14,020 nt of DNA, from the NCBI GenBank assembly GCA_010025475.1, contig RGTE01000017.1, positions 1-14,020 on the forward strand, given 5' to 3'. Position 1 is the first letter of the stretch. Each line of letters opens with the position of its first letter. The position numbers and the translations under genes were made by a program. Shown piece by piece: positions 7,626 to 14,012 of this stretch. Under the pieces are notes generated by a model. It had not been told where the DNA came from. It made no database searches and was given only the letters and a program-made list of their open reading frames with translations. The stretch is from Verrucomicrobiota bacterium (GTDB lineage Bacteria > Verrucomicrobiota > Verrucomicrobiia > Methylacidiphilales > Verrucolacustridaceae).

Positions 7626-7640
7626 CCCCTTCCTTGGGGG
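7626..7640. terminator. Weak hairpin between convergent rnr and manA
   Basis: The 44-bp convergent gap (7599-7642) contains CCCC-TTCCTT-GGGG, a 4-bp stem that a T-G pair can extend to 5. No T-tract follows on either strand. It may help end transcription together with the longer inverted repeat upstream, but alone it is a poor terminator. Nothing else is seen in the gap. Confidence 0.25.
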
Positions 7641-7642
7641 CT

Positions 7643-8581
7643 TTAAGAAAACTCCACCTGCACCACCGTCGCGTCCTCCATGCCTTCCAATAAAAGGGAT
7701 TCGTGGTCGGCGGTGATCATCCGCGCCGTTCCTTTCGACCACTCCCTGCCGCTATCTTTCTCCCGAATCTTCCCCGCCGCCACGAAGAGGTAGCGGAAAC
7801 TTTTCGGATTCGGCACCAGCTCCCGCAGTTCTCCCGGTGCCAACCACCACCGCATAATTTTGAAAAAATCACACCCCAACATTCGCTCTCCCCGGGGCTG
7901 GACAAAGGCCGGCTCATGATCCTCCCAGCGAATCGAGGCCAGCGCCTCCTTCACATGCAGGACCCGCGGCTTGCCGAAGTCGTCTTTCCGGCCCCAGTCG
8001 TAGACCCGGTAGGTCGTGTCGGAGTTTTGCTGGATCTCCAGGATCACATTGCCGGCCCCGATCGCGTGAACCCTGCCCGACGGCAAAAACATCGCCGCAC
8101 CGGGTTCGGTTTTGAGCCGGTGGAAACAGTCCGCCACCGTGCCTGCCTCCAGTGCCTTTTCGAACTCGGTCTTTCCCACTCCATCCTTGAGTCCGGCCAG
8201 GATTTCCGCCTCGGGCGCGGTCTCGAGAAAAAACCACATCTCCGTTTTCGGCTCACCGGCCAGCTCCTTGGCCCGCTCCGCCGGCGGGTGGACCTGCAGG
8301 GAAAGCTTGTCCTGCGCGTCCAGCAGCTTGATCAGGATCGGGAATCGCTCTGCATCCGGCGCCTGGATGCCAAAAATCTTTTTTCGGTCCGGCCCGCTCC
8401 ACAGATCGTGCAACGCCTTGCCCGACTCCTTTTCGTGCGACTGCGCCTCCGGCCTGTCGGCCAGCTCCCAAGTCTCCCCGATCTTTTTTCCCTCCGGCAG
8501 CGTGCGTCCAAATCGCTCGGCCAGATTTCTTCCGCCCCAAATTCTCTCCTGCGGAAGCGGCTCAAACTCCCAGATCGCCAT
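7643..8581 (-). CDS. manA: Mannose-6-phosphate isomerase (class I type, short form)
   Basis: A 312-residue cupin-fold, zinc-dependent isomerase converting mannose-6-phosphate and fructose-6-phosphate. The length matches the short Bacillus-type ManA (about 315) rather than the E. coli form (about 390). Visible signatures are IWGGRNL (14-20), IGETWELAD (34-42), LSLQVHPP with zinc ligands Q96 and H98, KTEMWFFL with E114, PSGRVHAIG with H172, and the catalytic-region arginine R192 in TYRVYDWGR. It links mannose use or GDP-mannose supply to glycolysis, and is cytoplasmic. The start ATG at 8581 gives the conserved N-terminus; there is no Shine-Dalgarno sequence close by, only GGGAG more than 20 nt upstream, with a small AGGC/GCCT stem in between that could shorten the distance. 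It lies downstream of the lipoprotein gene on the same strand, with 66 bp between. Confidence 0.93.
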   Translation of the reverse strand: MAIWEFEPLPQERIWGGRNLAERFGRTLPEGKKIGETWELADRPEAQSHEKESGKALHDLWSGPDRKKIFGIQAPDAERFPILIKLLDAQDKLSLQVHPPAERAKELAGEPKTEMWFFLETAPEAEILAGLKDGVGKTEFEKALEAGTVADCFHRLKTEPGAAMFLPSGRVHAIGAGNVILEIQQNSDTTYRVYDWGRKDDFGKPRVLHVKEALASIRWEDHEPAFVQPRGERMLGCDFFKIMRWWLAPGELRELVPNPKSFRYLFVAAGKIREKDSGREWSKGTARMITADHESLLLEGMEDATVVQVEFS

Positions 8582-8608
8582 AGAGGCAATTTAGCCTGCT
8601 GACTCCCG

Positions 8609-8630
8609 CTTGAAAGCTCCTCTTAAAAGC
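8609..8630. repeat. Two near-identical 9-mers upstream of manA
   Basis: CTTGAAAGC (8609-8617) and CTTAAAAGC (8622-8630) are direct repeats with one mismatch and a 13-bp period, in the 66-bp gap between manA and the lipoprotein gene. The gap is AT-richer than its surroundings. The pair could be a binding site for a regulator of manA, but a 13-bp period places the copies on different DNA faces and two copies prove little. Confidence 0.3.
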
Positions 8631-8647
8631 AAACCGAAACGAAAAAC

Positions 8648-9079
8648 TTAGTATTCTTCCTCCCAAGGTCTTCCGTCTTTGTAGGCTGCTCCCGCTTTCC
8701 ACCTGCCCTTCTCCCATAAGAAAGGCACGGTGAAACGCCGCTCGCCGTTCCGGCTTCTTCGGATCACCTCCGCTTCCGCGTAATCCTTGGCCGCGAACTT
8801 CGGCACGTCGCTCAGGCGGTACTGGGCCGTCTCCTCACGGTCTTTCCGCGCCACCATCCCCAAGGCCGCCTTCGGTTCCCACCCCTCGGACCGGATTTTT
8901 TCCACCAAGGGCACGGAGAGTATTTCCTCCAGTTCCCCATGGTTTCCCTGGTTCGCCTTTTCGATCATCCCCTCCAACTCCGACAGGAACCTCGACCGCG
9001 GATCGGGTCCGCATCCATGGAGACAAATTGTCCCCAAGATCAGGCCGAGCCCCCATAAACTTGCCTTGGAAAACCCCAT
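8648..9079 (-). CDS. Small putative lipoprotein, function unknown
   Basis: A 143-residue protein with a short charged N-terminus, a hydrophobic segment (about 7-20) and a lipobox L20-H-G-C23, so it is probably cleaved before C23, lipidated and anchored facing the periplasm. Gly follows the Cys, not Asp, which in organisms with Lol sorting would favour the outer membrane. The mature part is charged and mixed helical (SELEGMIEKANQGNHGELEEIL), ending in a strand-rich stretch (RRFTVPFLWEKGRWKAGAAYKDG) reminiscent of small NTF2-like or DUF-type domains, but I do not recognise a family. The start has GAAG 7 nt upstream. It is divergent from ftsK across 31 bp and may be in one unit with manA. The coding call is supported by the intact frame and lipobox. 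Confidence 0.75.
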   Translation of the reverse strand: MGFSKASLWGLGLILGTICLHGCGPDPRSRFLSELEGMIEKANQGNHGELEEILSVPLVEKIRSEGWEPKAALGMVARKDREETAQYRLSDVPKFAAKDYAEAEVIRRSRNGERRFTVPFLWEKGRWKAGAAYKDGRPWEEEY

Positions 9080-9110
9080 CCTTTCGCTTCATTAAGCACA
9101 CCCTTTTTCC
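9080..9110. other. Short divergent gap between the lipoprotein gene and ftsK
   Basis: Only 31 bp lie between the divergent starts. The ftsK side ends in a pyrimidine run (CACACCCTTTTTCC directly before ATG) with no Shine-Dalgarno sequence. The minus strand has CTTAAT as a weak -10 but no -35 partner. Promoters must extend into the coding regions. Confidence 0.45.
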
Positions 9111-11648
9111 ATGGCTAAACAAAAACCAGCCCGCACCGGCCCCAGCCTCGGCCAGGAAGTCGTTGCCTTGGCCATCCTCGGCACCGGAATTCTTCTTCTC
9201 CTCGCCCTTTTTTCCTTCGATCCCCGCGATCTCTCCTTTTACTCCCAGCCGCCCCAAAACCCCAAAGCCAACCTGGTCGGCCCAGCCGGCGCCTACTTGG
9301 GCGGCATCCTGTTTCTTCTTTTCGGACTCGGTTCCTACCTCTTTCCCGTGGTCTTCATCGCCGGCGGCCTTCTTCTCTTTTTTGCCAAGGAGGTCCGCTA
9401 CTCCCAAAAGTTTCTCCTGTTGGGCATGCTTCTCATCACCGGGGCCAGCCTCCTCCAGTTGGCCGCCCCGGTCTTTGGACCTTCCCTCGCCAACCCTCTC
9501 TTTTCCGGCGCCCAAGGGCTCGATGCTGCCCCCTCCCCCGCCGGCAAGATGCCCGGGGGCTACATCGGCTATTTCCTGAACGACAAGTTCCTCGCCCCCA
9601 TTCTCGGCACCGTGGGTGCTGTCCTTGTCTTCGGCCTGTCCTACCTCGTCGTTCTTGTTCTCCTCTTTGAATTCCGCCCCGCGGAACTTGCCCGCGCTTT
9701 CGGGGAGGCCGGCCGCGCCATCGTCGACCAGTATTGGGACTACCGGATCCGCAAGGCCGCCCCCGATGAGCGGCTCGGACTCGAACAAAAGAAACTCGAG
9801 GTCGAACAAAAGCGCCTCCAGCGCCGACTTGCCCGGGAAAAGGTCGAGGCCGCCAAAAAACCGGTAGAGACCGCTCCTGCGGTTCATCGTCCCTCCCCCA
9901 AGATTGTCGACACCACGATCACCCCTCTCCCTTCCACTCTTCCCGGAGCCTCCGCCCCCAGGTCCAAATCCGCCCAACCCAAGCCCGAGAAGCCGGAGAA
10001 AACCGAAAAGGCCGAAACCAAAATCAAGGACCTCGGCAAGCCGGTCTCTCCCCTCGCCACCCTCTCTGCCGAAACTCCGGCCGAGGCACCTGCCGCTCCG
10101 CGCCCAAAAACGGTCAAACCCCCGACCCCCGCGGCCATACGCCCGTCCTACGATGCCTACAAGCTTCCCTCCATCGATCTCCTCCAGAAATCGGAGAAAG
10201 AAGCCCGGCCCACCTACACCGAAGACGAGCTCAAGACCAACCAGCAGCGCATCGTGGAAGCCCTTGCCCACTTCGATATCGAGGTCAGCCCGGGCGACAT
10301 CACGCGCGGCTCCACCATCACCCGCTACGAGCTCTATCCCGCACCCGGCGTCCGCGTGGAGCGCATCGTCAACCTGGAGCGCGACCTGGCCCGCACCATG
10401 AAGGCCGAACGCATCAACATCCTGGCCCCCGTTCCCGGCCGTGACACCGTCGCCATCGAGGTTGCCAACTCCGCCAAGATCAAGATTCTCCTCCGCGACC
10501 TTCTGGAATCCGGCGAATGGTCCGGCTCCCGCGCCCATCTCCCCATCTCGATCGGCAAGGATGTCTACGGTGCCACCCTGGTCGACGATCTGGCCGATCT
10601 TCCCCACCTCCTCATCGCCGGCACCACCGGCTCCGGAAAATCGGTCTGTATCAACACGCTTCTCCTCAGCTTGCTCTACCGTTTCGGCCCCGATGACCTT
10701 CGCCTGATTCTCATCGATCCCAAGGTCGTCGAACTGCAGGTCTACAACCGTCTTCCCCATCTCGTCGTTCCGGTCGTCACGGAGCCGAAAAAGGTCCTTC
10801 TCGCTCTCAAATGGGTCATCAACGAAATGGAAAAACGCTACCGGTACATGGCCAAGGCCGGCGTCCGCAACATCGGCACCTACAACTCGCGTTCCCGCTC
10901 GCCCAAAAACGTGGAGGAGCTTGATCTCGCCCCCCGCTTGGAGGGCGAGGAGCCCGCCGCCCCTTCTGGCGAAGAGCCCCTTCCGGATCGCCTGCCCTAC
11001 ATTGTGGTGATCATCGACGAGCTCGCCAACCTCATGCAGGTCGCTCCGGCGGAAGTGGAGAACGCCATCGCCCTGCTCTCCGCCAAGGCCCGTGCGGCCG
11101 GGATTCACCTGGTCATCGCCACCCAGACACCGCGCGCCGCCGTTATCACCGGCGTCATCAAGACCAACGTCCCCGCCCGCATTGCCTTTCAGGTTCCCTC
11201 CGGAGTGGATTCAAGGGTCATTCTCGACGAATCCGGCGCCGAAAATCTGCTCGGTAAAGGTGACCTTCTCTATCTTCGTCCCGGCGCCGCCAAACTGATC
11301 CGCGCCCAGGGCGCCTTTGTCAGCGAAGAGGAGGTGGGACGGGTCATCGACTTCATCGCCGCCCAAGCCAAGCCCTACTACGAACAGGAAATCCACGCCA
11401 AGATGACCAAACCGTCCACCGGTGATTCCGAACTTTCCGAAAAAGATGAGGAATTGATGTCGCGTTCCCTCGAGGTCATCAGGCAGGAGAAACGAGCCTC
11501 TACCTCATTGCTACAGAGGAGGTTAGGACTGGGCTACGGGCGCGCGGCGTGGGTGATTGATCAATTTGAATCCAGGGGTATTATTGGGCCAAAGGATGGC
11601 GCTAAGGATCGGGAGATCCTCGTCGACCTTGATACGGTCCAATTATGA
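9111..11648 (+). CDS. ftsK: DNA translocase FtsK/SpoIIIE
   Basis: An 845-residue septal DNA pump that clears and aligns chromosome termini at division. The N-terminal part holds four to five membrane segments (about 14-35, 58-77, 77-94, 100-123, 163-187), then a coiled-coil, K/A/P-rich linker (about 218-330). The motor has the alpha subdomain (ITRGSTITRYELYPAPGVRVERI), Walker A GTTGSGKS (504-511) and Walker B VVIIDELANLM (D636, E637). The gamma winged helix (about 791-845, ASTSLLQRRLGLGYGRAAWVIDQF) reads orientation sequences and resembles SpoIIIE more than E. coli FtsK. Two core motifs differ from the consensus I remember: DELANLM (usually DELADLM) and TQTPRAAVITG (671-681, usually TQRPSVDVITG). 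No Shine-Dalgarno precedes the ATG. The gamma domain has codon usage unlike the rest, and the stop overlaps the rodZ start (ATGA). Confidence 0.97.
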   Translation: MAKQKPARTGPSLGQEVVALAILGTGILLLLALFSFDPRDLSFYSQPPQNPKANLVGPAGAYLGGILFLLFGLGSYLFPVVFIAGGLLLFFAKEVRYSQKFLLLGMLLITGASLLQLAAPVFGPSLANPLFSGAQGLDAAPSPAGKMPGGYIGYFLNDKFLAPILGTVGAVLVFGLSYLVVLVLLFEFRPAELARAFGEAGRAIVDQYWDYRIRKAAPDERLGLEQKKLEVEQKRLQRRLAREKVEAAKKPVETAPAVHRPSPKIVDTTITPLPSTLPGASAPRSKSAQPKPEKPEKTEKAETKIKDLGKPVSPLATLSAETPAEAPAAPRPKTVKPPTPAAIRPSYDAYKLPSIDLLQKSEKEARPTYTEDELKTNQQRIVEALAHFDIEVSPGDITRGSTITRYELYPAPGVRVERIVNLERDLARTMKAERINILAPVPGRDTVAIEVANSAKIKILLRDLLESGEWSGSRAHLPISIGKDVYGATLVDDLADLPHLLIAGTTGSGKSVCINTLLLSLLYRFGPDDLRLILIDPKVVELQVYNRLPHLVVPVVTEPKKVLLALKWVINEMEKRYRYMAKAGVRNIGTYNSRSRSPKNVEELDLAPRLEGEEPAAPSGEEPLPDRLPYIVVIIDELANLMQVAPAEVENAIALLSAKARAAGIHLVIATQTPRAAVITGVIKTNVPARIAFQVPSGVDSRVILDESGAENLLGKGDLLYLRPGAAKLIRAQGAFVSEEEVGRVIDFIAAQAKPYYEQEIHAKMTKPSTGDSELSEKDEELMSRSLEVIRQEKRASTSLLQRRLGLGYGRAAWVIDQFESRGIIGPKDGAKDREILVDLDTVQL
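11557..11584 (+). promoter_or_regulatory. Sigma70-like promoter inside the 3' end of ftsK, probably for rodZ
   Basis: TTGATC (11557-11562) and TATTAT (11579-11584) are separated by 16 bp, matching the bacterial housekeeping consensus at 4/6 and 5/6 positions. The predicted transcript would start near 11591, about 54 nt before the rodZ ATG. It is the best promoter match I found in the window and falls in its most AT-rich coding stretch. It is embedded in codons for the ftsK gamma domain. The prediction rests on consensus only, which may differ in this organism. Confidence 0.4.
11605..11620 (+). other. Small inverted repeat near the end of ftsK
   Basis: AGGATC-GGGA-GATCCT is a perfect 6-bp stem with a 4-nt loop, 25 nt before the ftsK stop and inside the 5' leader predicted from the embedded promoter. 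It might fold in the rodZ leader. It is short enough to be chance. Confidence 0.25.
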
Positions 11649-12577
11649 AAACCAAGGAAGCCCCCAAACCCGAAAAAGCCGAAAACGCGTCCGTGGGTTC
11701 GCAGTTAAGCGTGGCGCGGTTGCGCCACGGCTGGACCGTCGAGGAAGCTGCCGCCCGCACCCGTCTCCACGCCAACGTCATCCGCAATCTGGAGGCCGAC
11801 CGCTTCGACAAATTGCCCAGCCTTGCCTACATCCGGGGCTTCCTTCGGATCTATGCCCGGGAACTGGGCCTCGATCCCAAGGTCATCCTGCGGGAGTTCC
11901 AGCCCAACTCCTCCGATCTGGAGGACTCGATTCTCGATCTTCGTCCCGAGATGCTGGAAGCACTCCCCACCCGCGCGGCCGAACCGGTCATCACGGCCCG
12001 TAAGTTCGGCTTCGGAATTCTTTCCGCTGCCGCGGTTTTTGTTGCCGTGGTCTTGGGAGTCCAGATGTACCGGGTCTGGCCCGTCAAATCCCCCAAGGAC
12101 CCGTCCAACCTCGCCCCGATTGGAGCCGACCCAAAAGCCGAAACACCCCCCCAACCGGATGCCGCCAAGGCCAAACCCTCCAACGAGGAAGCGTTTGTGA
12201 AGACCGCCATCCCCGTAAAACCCGCCGAAAAACCGGCGCCAACCACCTCCTCTGCCCCTGCCACCAGCCTCCCTCCGGTCCAGAGTTCCGACCAAACGCC
12301 GCCTAAACCGGCCGTGCCTCATCAGCTCCGGATTTACGCCAAAAAAGACACCTGGGTCCGCATCGTCGCCGTGAAGGACGGCAAGGAGGAGGTGGTGTTT
12401 GAGGACACCATCGATGAGGATGACATCATGCCGCACAAGCGGGACGAGCCGTGGAAAGGCGATTCCTTTGTGGTCACCACCCGGGAAGCCTCCGACGCCG
12501 AGATCATTTTCAACGACTCCAACTTCGGCACCTACGAAAAACCCGGCCCCCAGACCTTCCGCCTTCCGGCCCGCTAG
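11645..12577 (+). CDS. rodZ: RodZ-like cell-shape protein (HTH, one membrane helix, DUF4115-like domain)
   Basis: A 310-residue protein with the RodZ layout: an N-terminal helix-turn-helix of the Xre-like HTH_25 type (about 17-90; LSVARLRHGWTVEEAAARTRLHANVIRNLEADRFDKLP...YIRGFLRIYARELGLDP), one membrane helix (about 121-142), a Pro/Ala/Lys linker (about 145-222), and a C-terminal beta-rich domain (about 226-310; LRIYAKKDTWVRIVAVKDGKEEVVFEDTI) like DUF4115. In rod-shaped bacteria RodZ tethers MreB to the elongation machinery; the HTH faces the cytoplasm and binds MreB rather than DNA. No mreB is in the window, so the role is by family. The ATG overlaps the ftsK stop by ATGA, indicating coupling; no Shine-Dalgarno is seen. 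It is followed by rimO after 26 nt. The placement beside an ftsK/spoIIIE gene recalls Firmicutes and other groups. Confidence 0.85.
   Translation: MKTKEAPKPEKAENASVGSQLSVARLRHGWTVEEAAARTRLHANVIRNLEADRFDKLPSLAYIRGFLRIYARELGLDPKVILREFQPNSSDLEDSILDLRPEMLEALPTRAAEPVITARKFGFGILSAAAVFVAVVLGVQMYRVWPVKSPKDPSNLAPIGADPKAETPPQPDAAKAKPSNEEAFVKTAIPVKPAEKPAPTTSSAPATSLPPVQSSDQTPPKPAVPHQLRIYAKKDTWVRIVAVKDGKEEVVFEDTIDEDDIMPHKRDEPWKGDSFVVTTREASDAEIIFNDSNFGTYEKPGPQTFRLPAR
11710..11729 (+). other. Perfect GC-rich hairpin near the start of rodZ
   Basis: CGTGGCGC-GGTT-GCGCCACG forms an 8-bp stem with a 4-nt loop, 65 nt after the rodZ ATG, in codons for SVARLRHG. In mRNA it would be very stable and could slow early elongation or block read-through. 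No U-run follows, so it is not a terminator. It lies within the segment of atypical codon use that spans the ftsK-rodZ junction. Confidence 0.5.
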
Positions 12578-12603
12578 GGCGCGTCAGCCCTTTTCCCTTC
12601 CGC

Positions 12604-13965
12604 ATGTCGGCCAAAGTCGGCCTGATCTCTCTCGGGTGCGCCAAGAATCTCGTCGATTCCGAGATCATGCTCGGCCATCTGCGTTCTGCCGGCATGGACC
12701 TCACCGCCGACTCCGCCGAGGCGGACGTCCTCATCGTCAACACCTGCGCCTTCATCGATTCCGCCAAAACCGAAAGCATCCAGGCCATTCTGGAGGCTCA
12801 CCGTGACCGCGGCCTTCACCGCCGCCGGGCAAACCAGCGCCTCATCGTCGCCGGTTGCATGTCCCAGAGATTCTCCTCGGAACTGGCCGGCGAGATGCCC
12901 GAGGTCGATGCCTTCATTGGCTTGGACCAGCTTGAGGAGGTCGCACCCGTCGTTCGTCGCGTCCTCGCTCGCGCCCCCGATGCCCCGCCCGAGGACCTTG
13001 TCCCGGACCGGCTCCCCGTCTACATCCCGGACTTCAATACGCCCCGCTGGCGGCTCACCCCCAAACATTACGCCTATGTGAAGATCGCCGAGGGCTGCAA
13101 CCACCCCTGCTCCTTCTGCGTGATTCCGCAGATGCGCGGCAAGCACCGTAGCCGCACCGTTGAATCCGTCCGGCGCGAGGCGGAGAGGCTGGTCGCGGAG
13201 GGGGTGAAGGAACTGCTCCTGATTTCCCAGGACACCACCTACTTCGGCATGGACCGCTGGACCGAAGGCCGTGGCCCGCGGGCCAGGGTCACCTCGGAGC
13301 GCGGCGAAAGCCTCATCGATCTCCTCGAGGCTCTGCACTCCATCCGGGGAGAATTCTGGATCCGCCTTCTCTACACCCATCCCGCCCACTGGTCGGACGA
13401 GCTCATCGCCGCCATCGCCCGGATGCCCAAGGTGGCCCGCTACGTCGACATGCCCCTGCAACACGTCGAGGAGGGCATGCTTCGCGACATGCGTCGCGAA
13501 ACCTCCGAGGCCCACATTCGCGATCTCGTCGCGCGCCTCCGCGCCGGCATCCCCGGCTTGGCCATCCGCACCACCTTCATCGCCGGCTTTCCGGGTGAGA
13601 CGGACGCCCAATTCGAAACCCTCCTGGAATTCATTCGCACGGCCAAATTCGACCGCATGGGCGTCTTTACCTACTCGCAGGAGTCCGGGAGCCGCGCCGC
13701 CAAGATGCCGGACCAGATTTCCACCGCCGTGAAAAAAGCCCGTTATCGCAGAGCCATGGCGGCCCAGCAGCAGGTGGCGAAGGAGCGGGCCGCCGCCCAG
13801 GTGGGCAAAACCCTTCGCGTCCTCGTCGATACTCCCGATACCGCCCGCTCCGAGGCCGATGCACCCGAGGTCGACGGCAAGGTGCTCCTGTCTCGCCCCC
13901 TCACTCCGGGCACCTTTGCCGATGTCACCATCACCGGCCACAAGATTTATGATCTTGTCGCGTAG
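12604..13965 (+). CDS. rimO: Ribosomal protein S12 methylthiotransferase RimO (radical SAM)
   Basis: A 453-residue radical-SAM enzyme that methylthiolates an aspartate of ribosomal protein S12 (Asp89 in E. coli). Domain order: the N-terminal UPF0004/MTTase domain with cluster cysteines C12 (SLGCAKN), C48 (VNTCAF) and C85 (AGCMSQ); the radical-SAM core with EGCNHPCSFC (C165, C169, C172) and IPQMRGKHRSR; and a C-terminal TRAM domain (about 400-453) with RSEADAPEVDG. These features, especially SLGCAKNLVDSE and ADAPEVDG, separate RimO from the tRNA enzyme MiaB. The length is normal. I chose the ATG at 12604 because MSAKVGLISLGCAKN is the conserved start. A longer in-frame opening from 12451 would overlap rodZ and adds a non-conserved stretch. 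The leader (CCCTTTTCCCTTCCGC) has no Shine-Dalgarno. It is probably transcribed with rodZ. Confidence 0.97.
   Translation: MSAKVGLISLGCAKNLVDSEIMLGHLRSAGMDLTADSAEADVLIVNTCAFIDSAKTESIQAILEAHRDRGLHRRRANQRLIVAGCMSQRFSSELAGEMPEVDAFIGLDQLEEVAPVVRRVLARAPDAPPEDLVPDRLPVYIPDFNTPRWRLTPKHYAYVKIAEGCNHPCSFCVIPQMRGKHRSRTVESVRREAERLVAEGVKELLLISQDTTYFGMDRWTEGRGPRARVTSERGESLIDLLEALHSIRGEFWIRLLYTHPAHWSDELIAAIARMPKVARYVDMPLQHVEEGMLRDMRRETSEAHIRDLVARLRAGIPGLAIRTTFIAGFPGETDAQFETLLEFIRTAKFDRMGVFTYSQESGSRAAKMPDQISTAVKKARYRRAMAAQQQVAKERAAAQVGKTLRVLVDTPDTARSEADAPEVDGKVLLSRPLTPGTFADVTITGHKIYDLVA
13940..13958 (+). other. Inverted repeat in the last codons of rimO
   Basis: ACAAGAT-TTATG-ATCTTGT is a perfect 7-bp stem with a 5-nt loop in codons for HKIYDLV, ending 4 bp before the stop codon. 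There is no U-run downstream (GCGTAGGTTCCCCC). It resembles in placement the inverted repeats at the ends of rnr and glgA. Alone it could be chance. Confidence 0.35.
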
Positions 13966-13988
13966 GTTCCCCCAACATCCGCGCGTTT

Positions 13989-14012
13989 ACTTCAACTTCA
14001 ACTTCAACTTAA
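13989..14012. repeat. Hexanucleotide tandem repeat downstream of rimO
   Basis: Three exact copies of ACTTCA followed by a degenerate fourth, ACTTAA, lie 23 bp after the rimO stop and near the right edge of the window. On the minus strand the unit reads TGAAGT; a frame coding for alternating Leu-Lys there is closed by TAG on one side and TAA on the other, so it is not the end of a gene. Copy number could vary between strains by slippage. The rest of the 55-bp tail after rimO shows nothing I can name. Confidence 0.7.

Noticed and set aside
8835..11108. 757-codon open frame antisense to ftsK and the lipoprotein gene
   Set aside because: The Gly/Glu/Lys-rich, low-complexity product mirrors ftsK codons; ftsK is certain from its motifs. 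The long frame follows from C-ending codons leaving no stops opposite.
11512..11540. AGGAGG inside the ftsK gamma domain as a ribosome site for an internal gene
   Set aside because: No ATG, GTG or TTG lies at a usable distance downstream.
12574..13941. 455-codon open frame antisense to rimO
   Set aside because: A shadow of rimO with no motif of its own.
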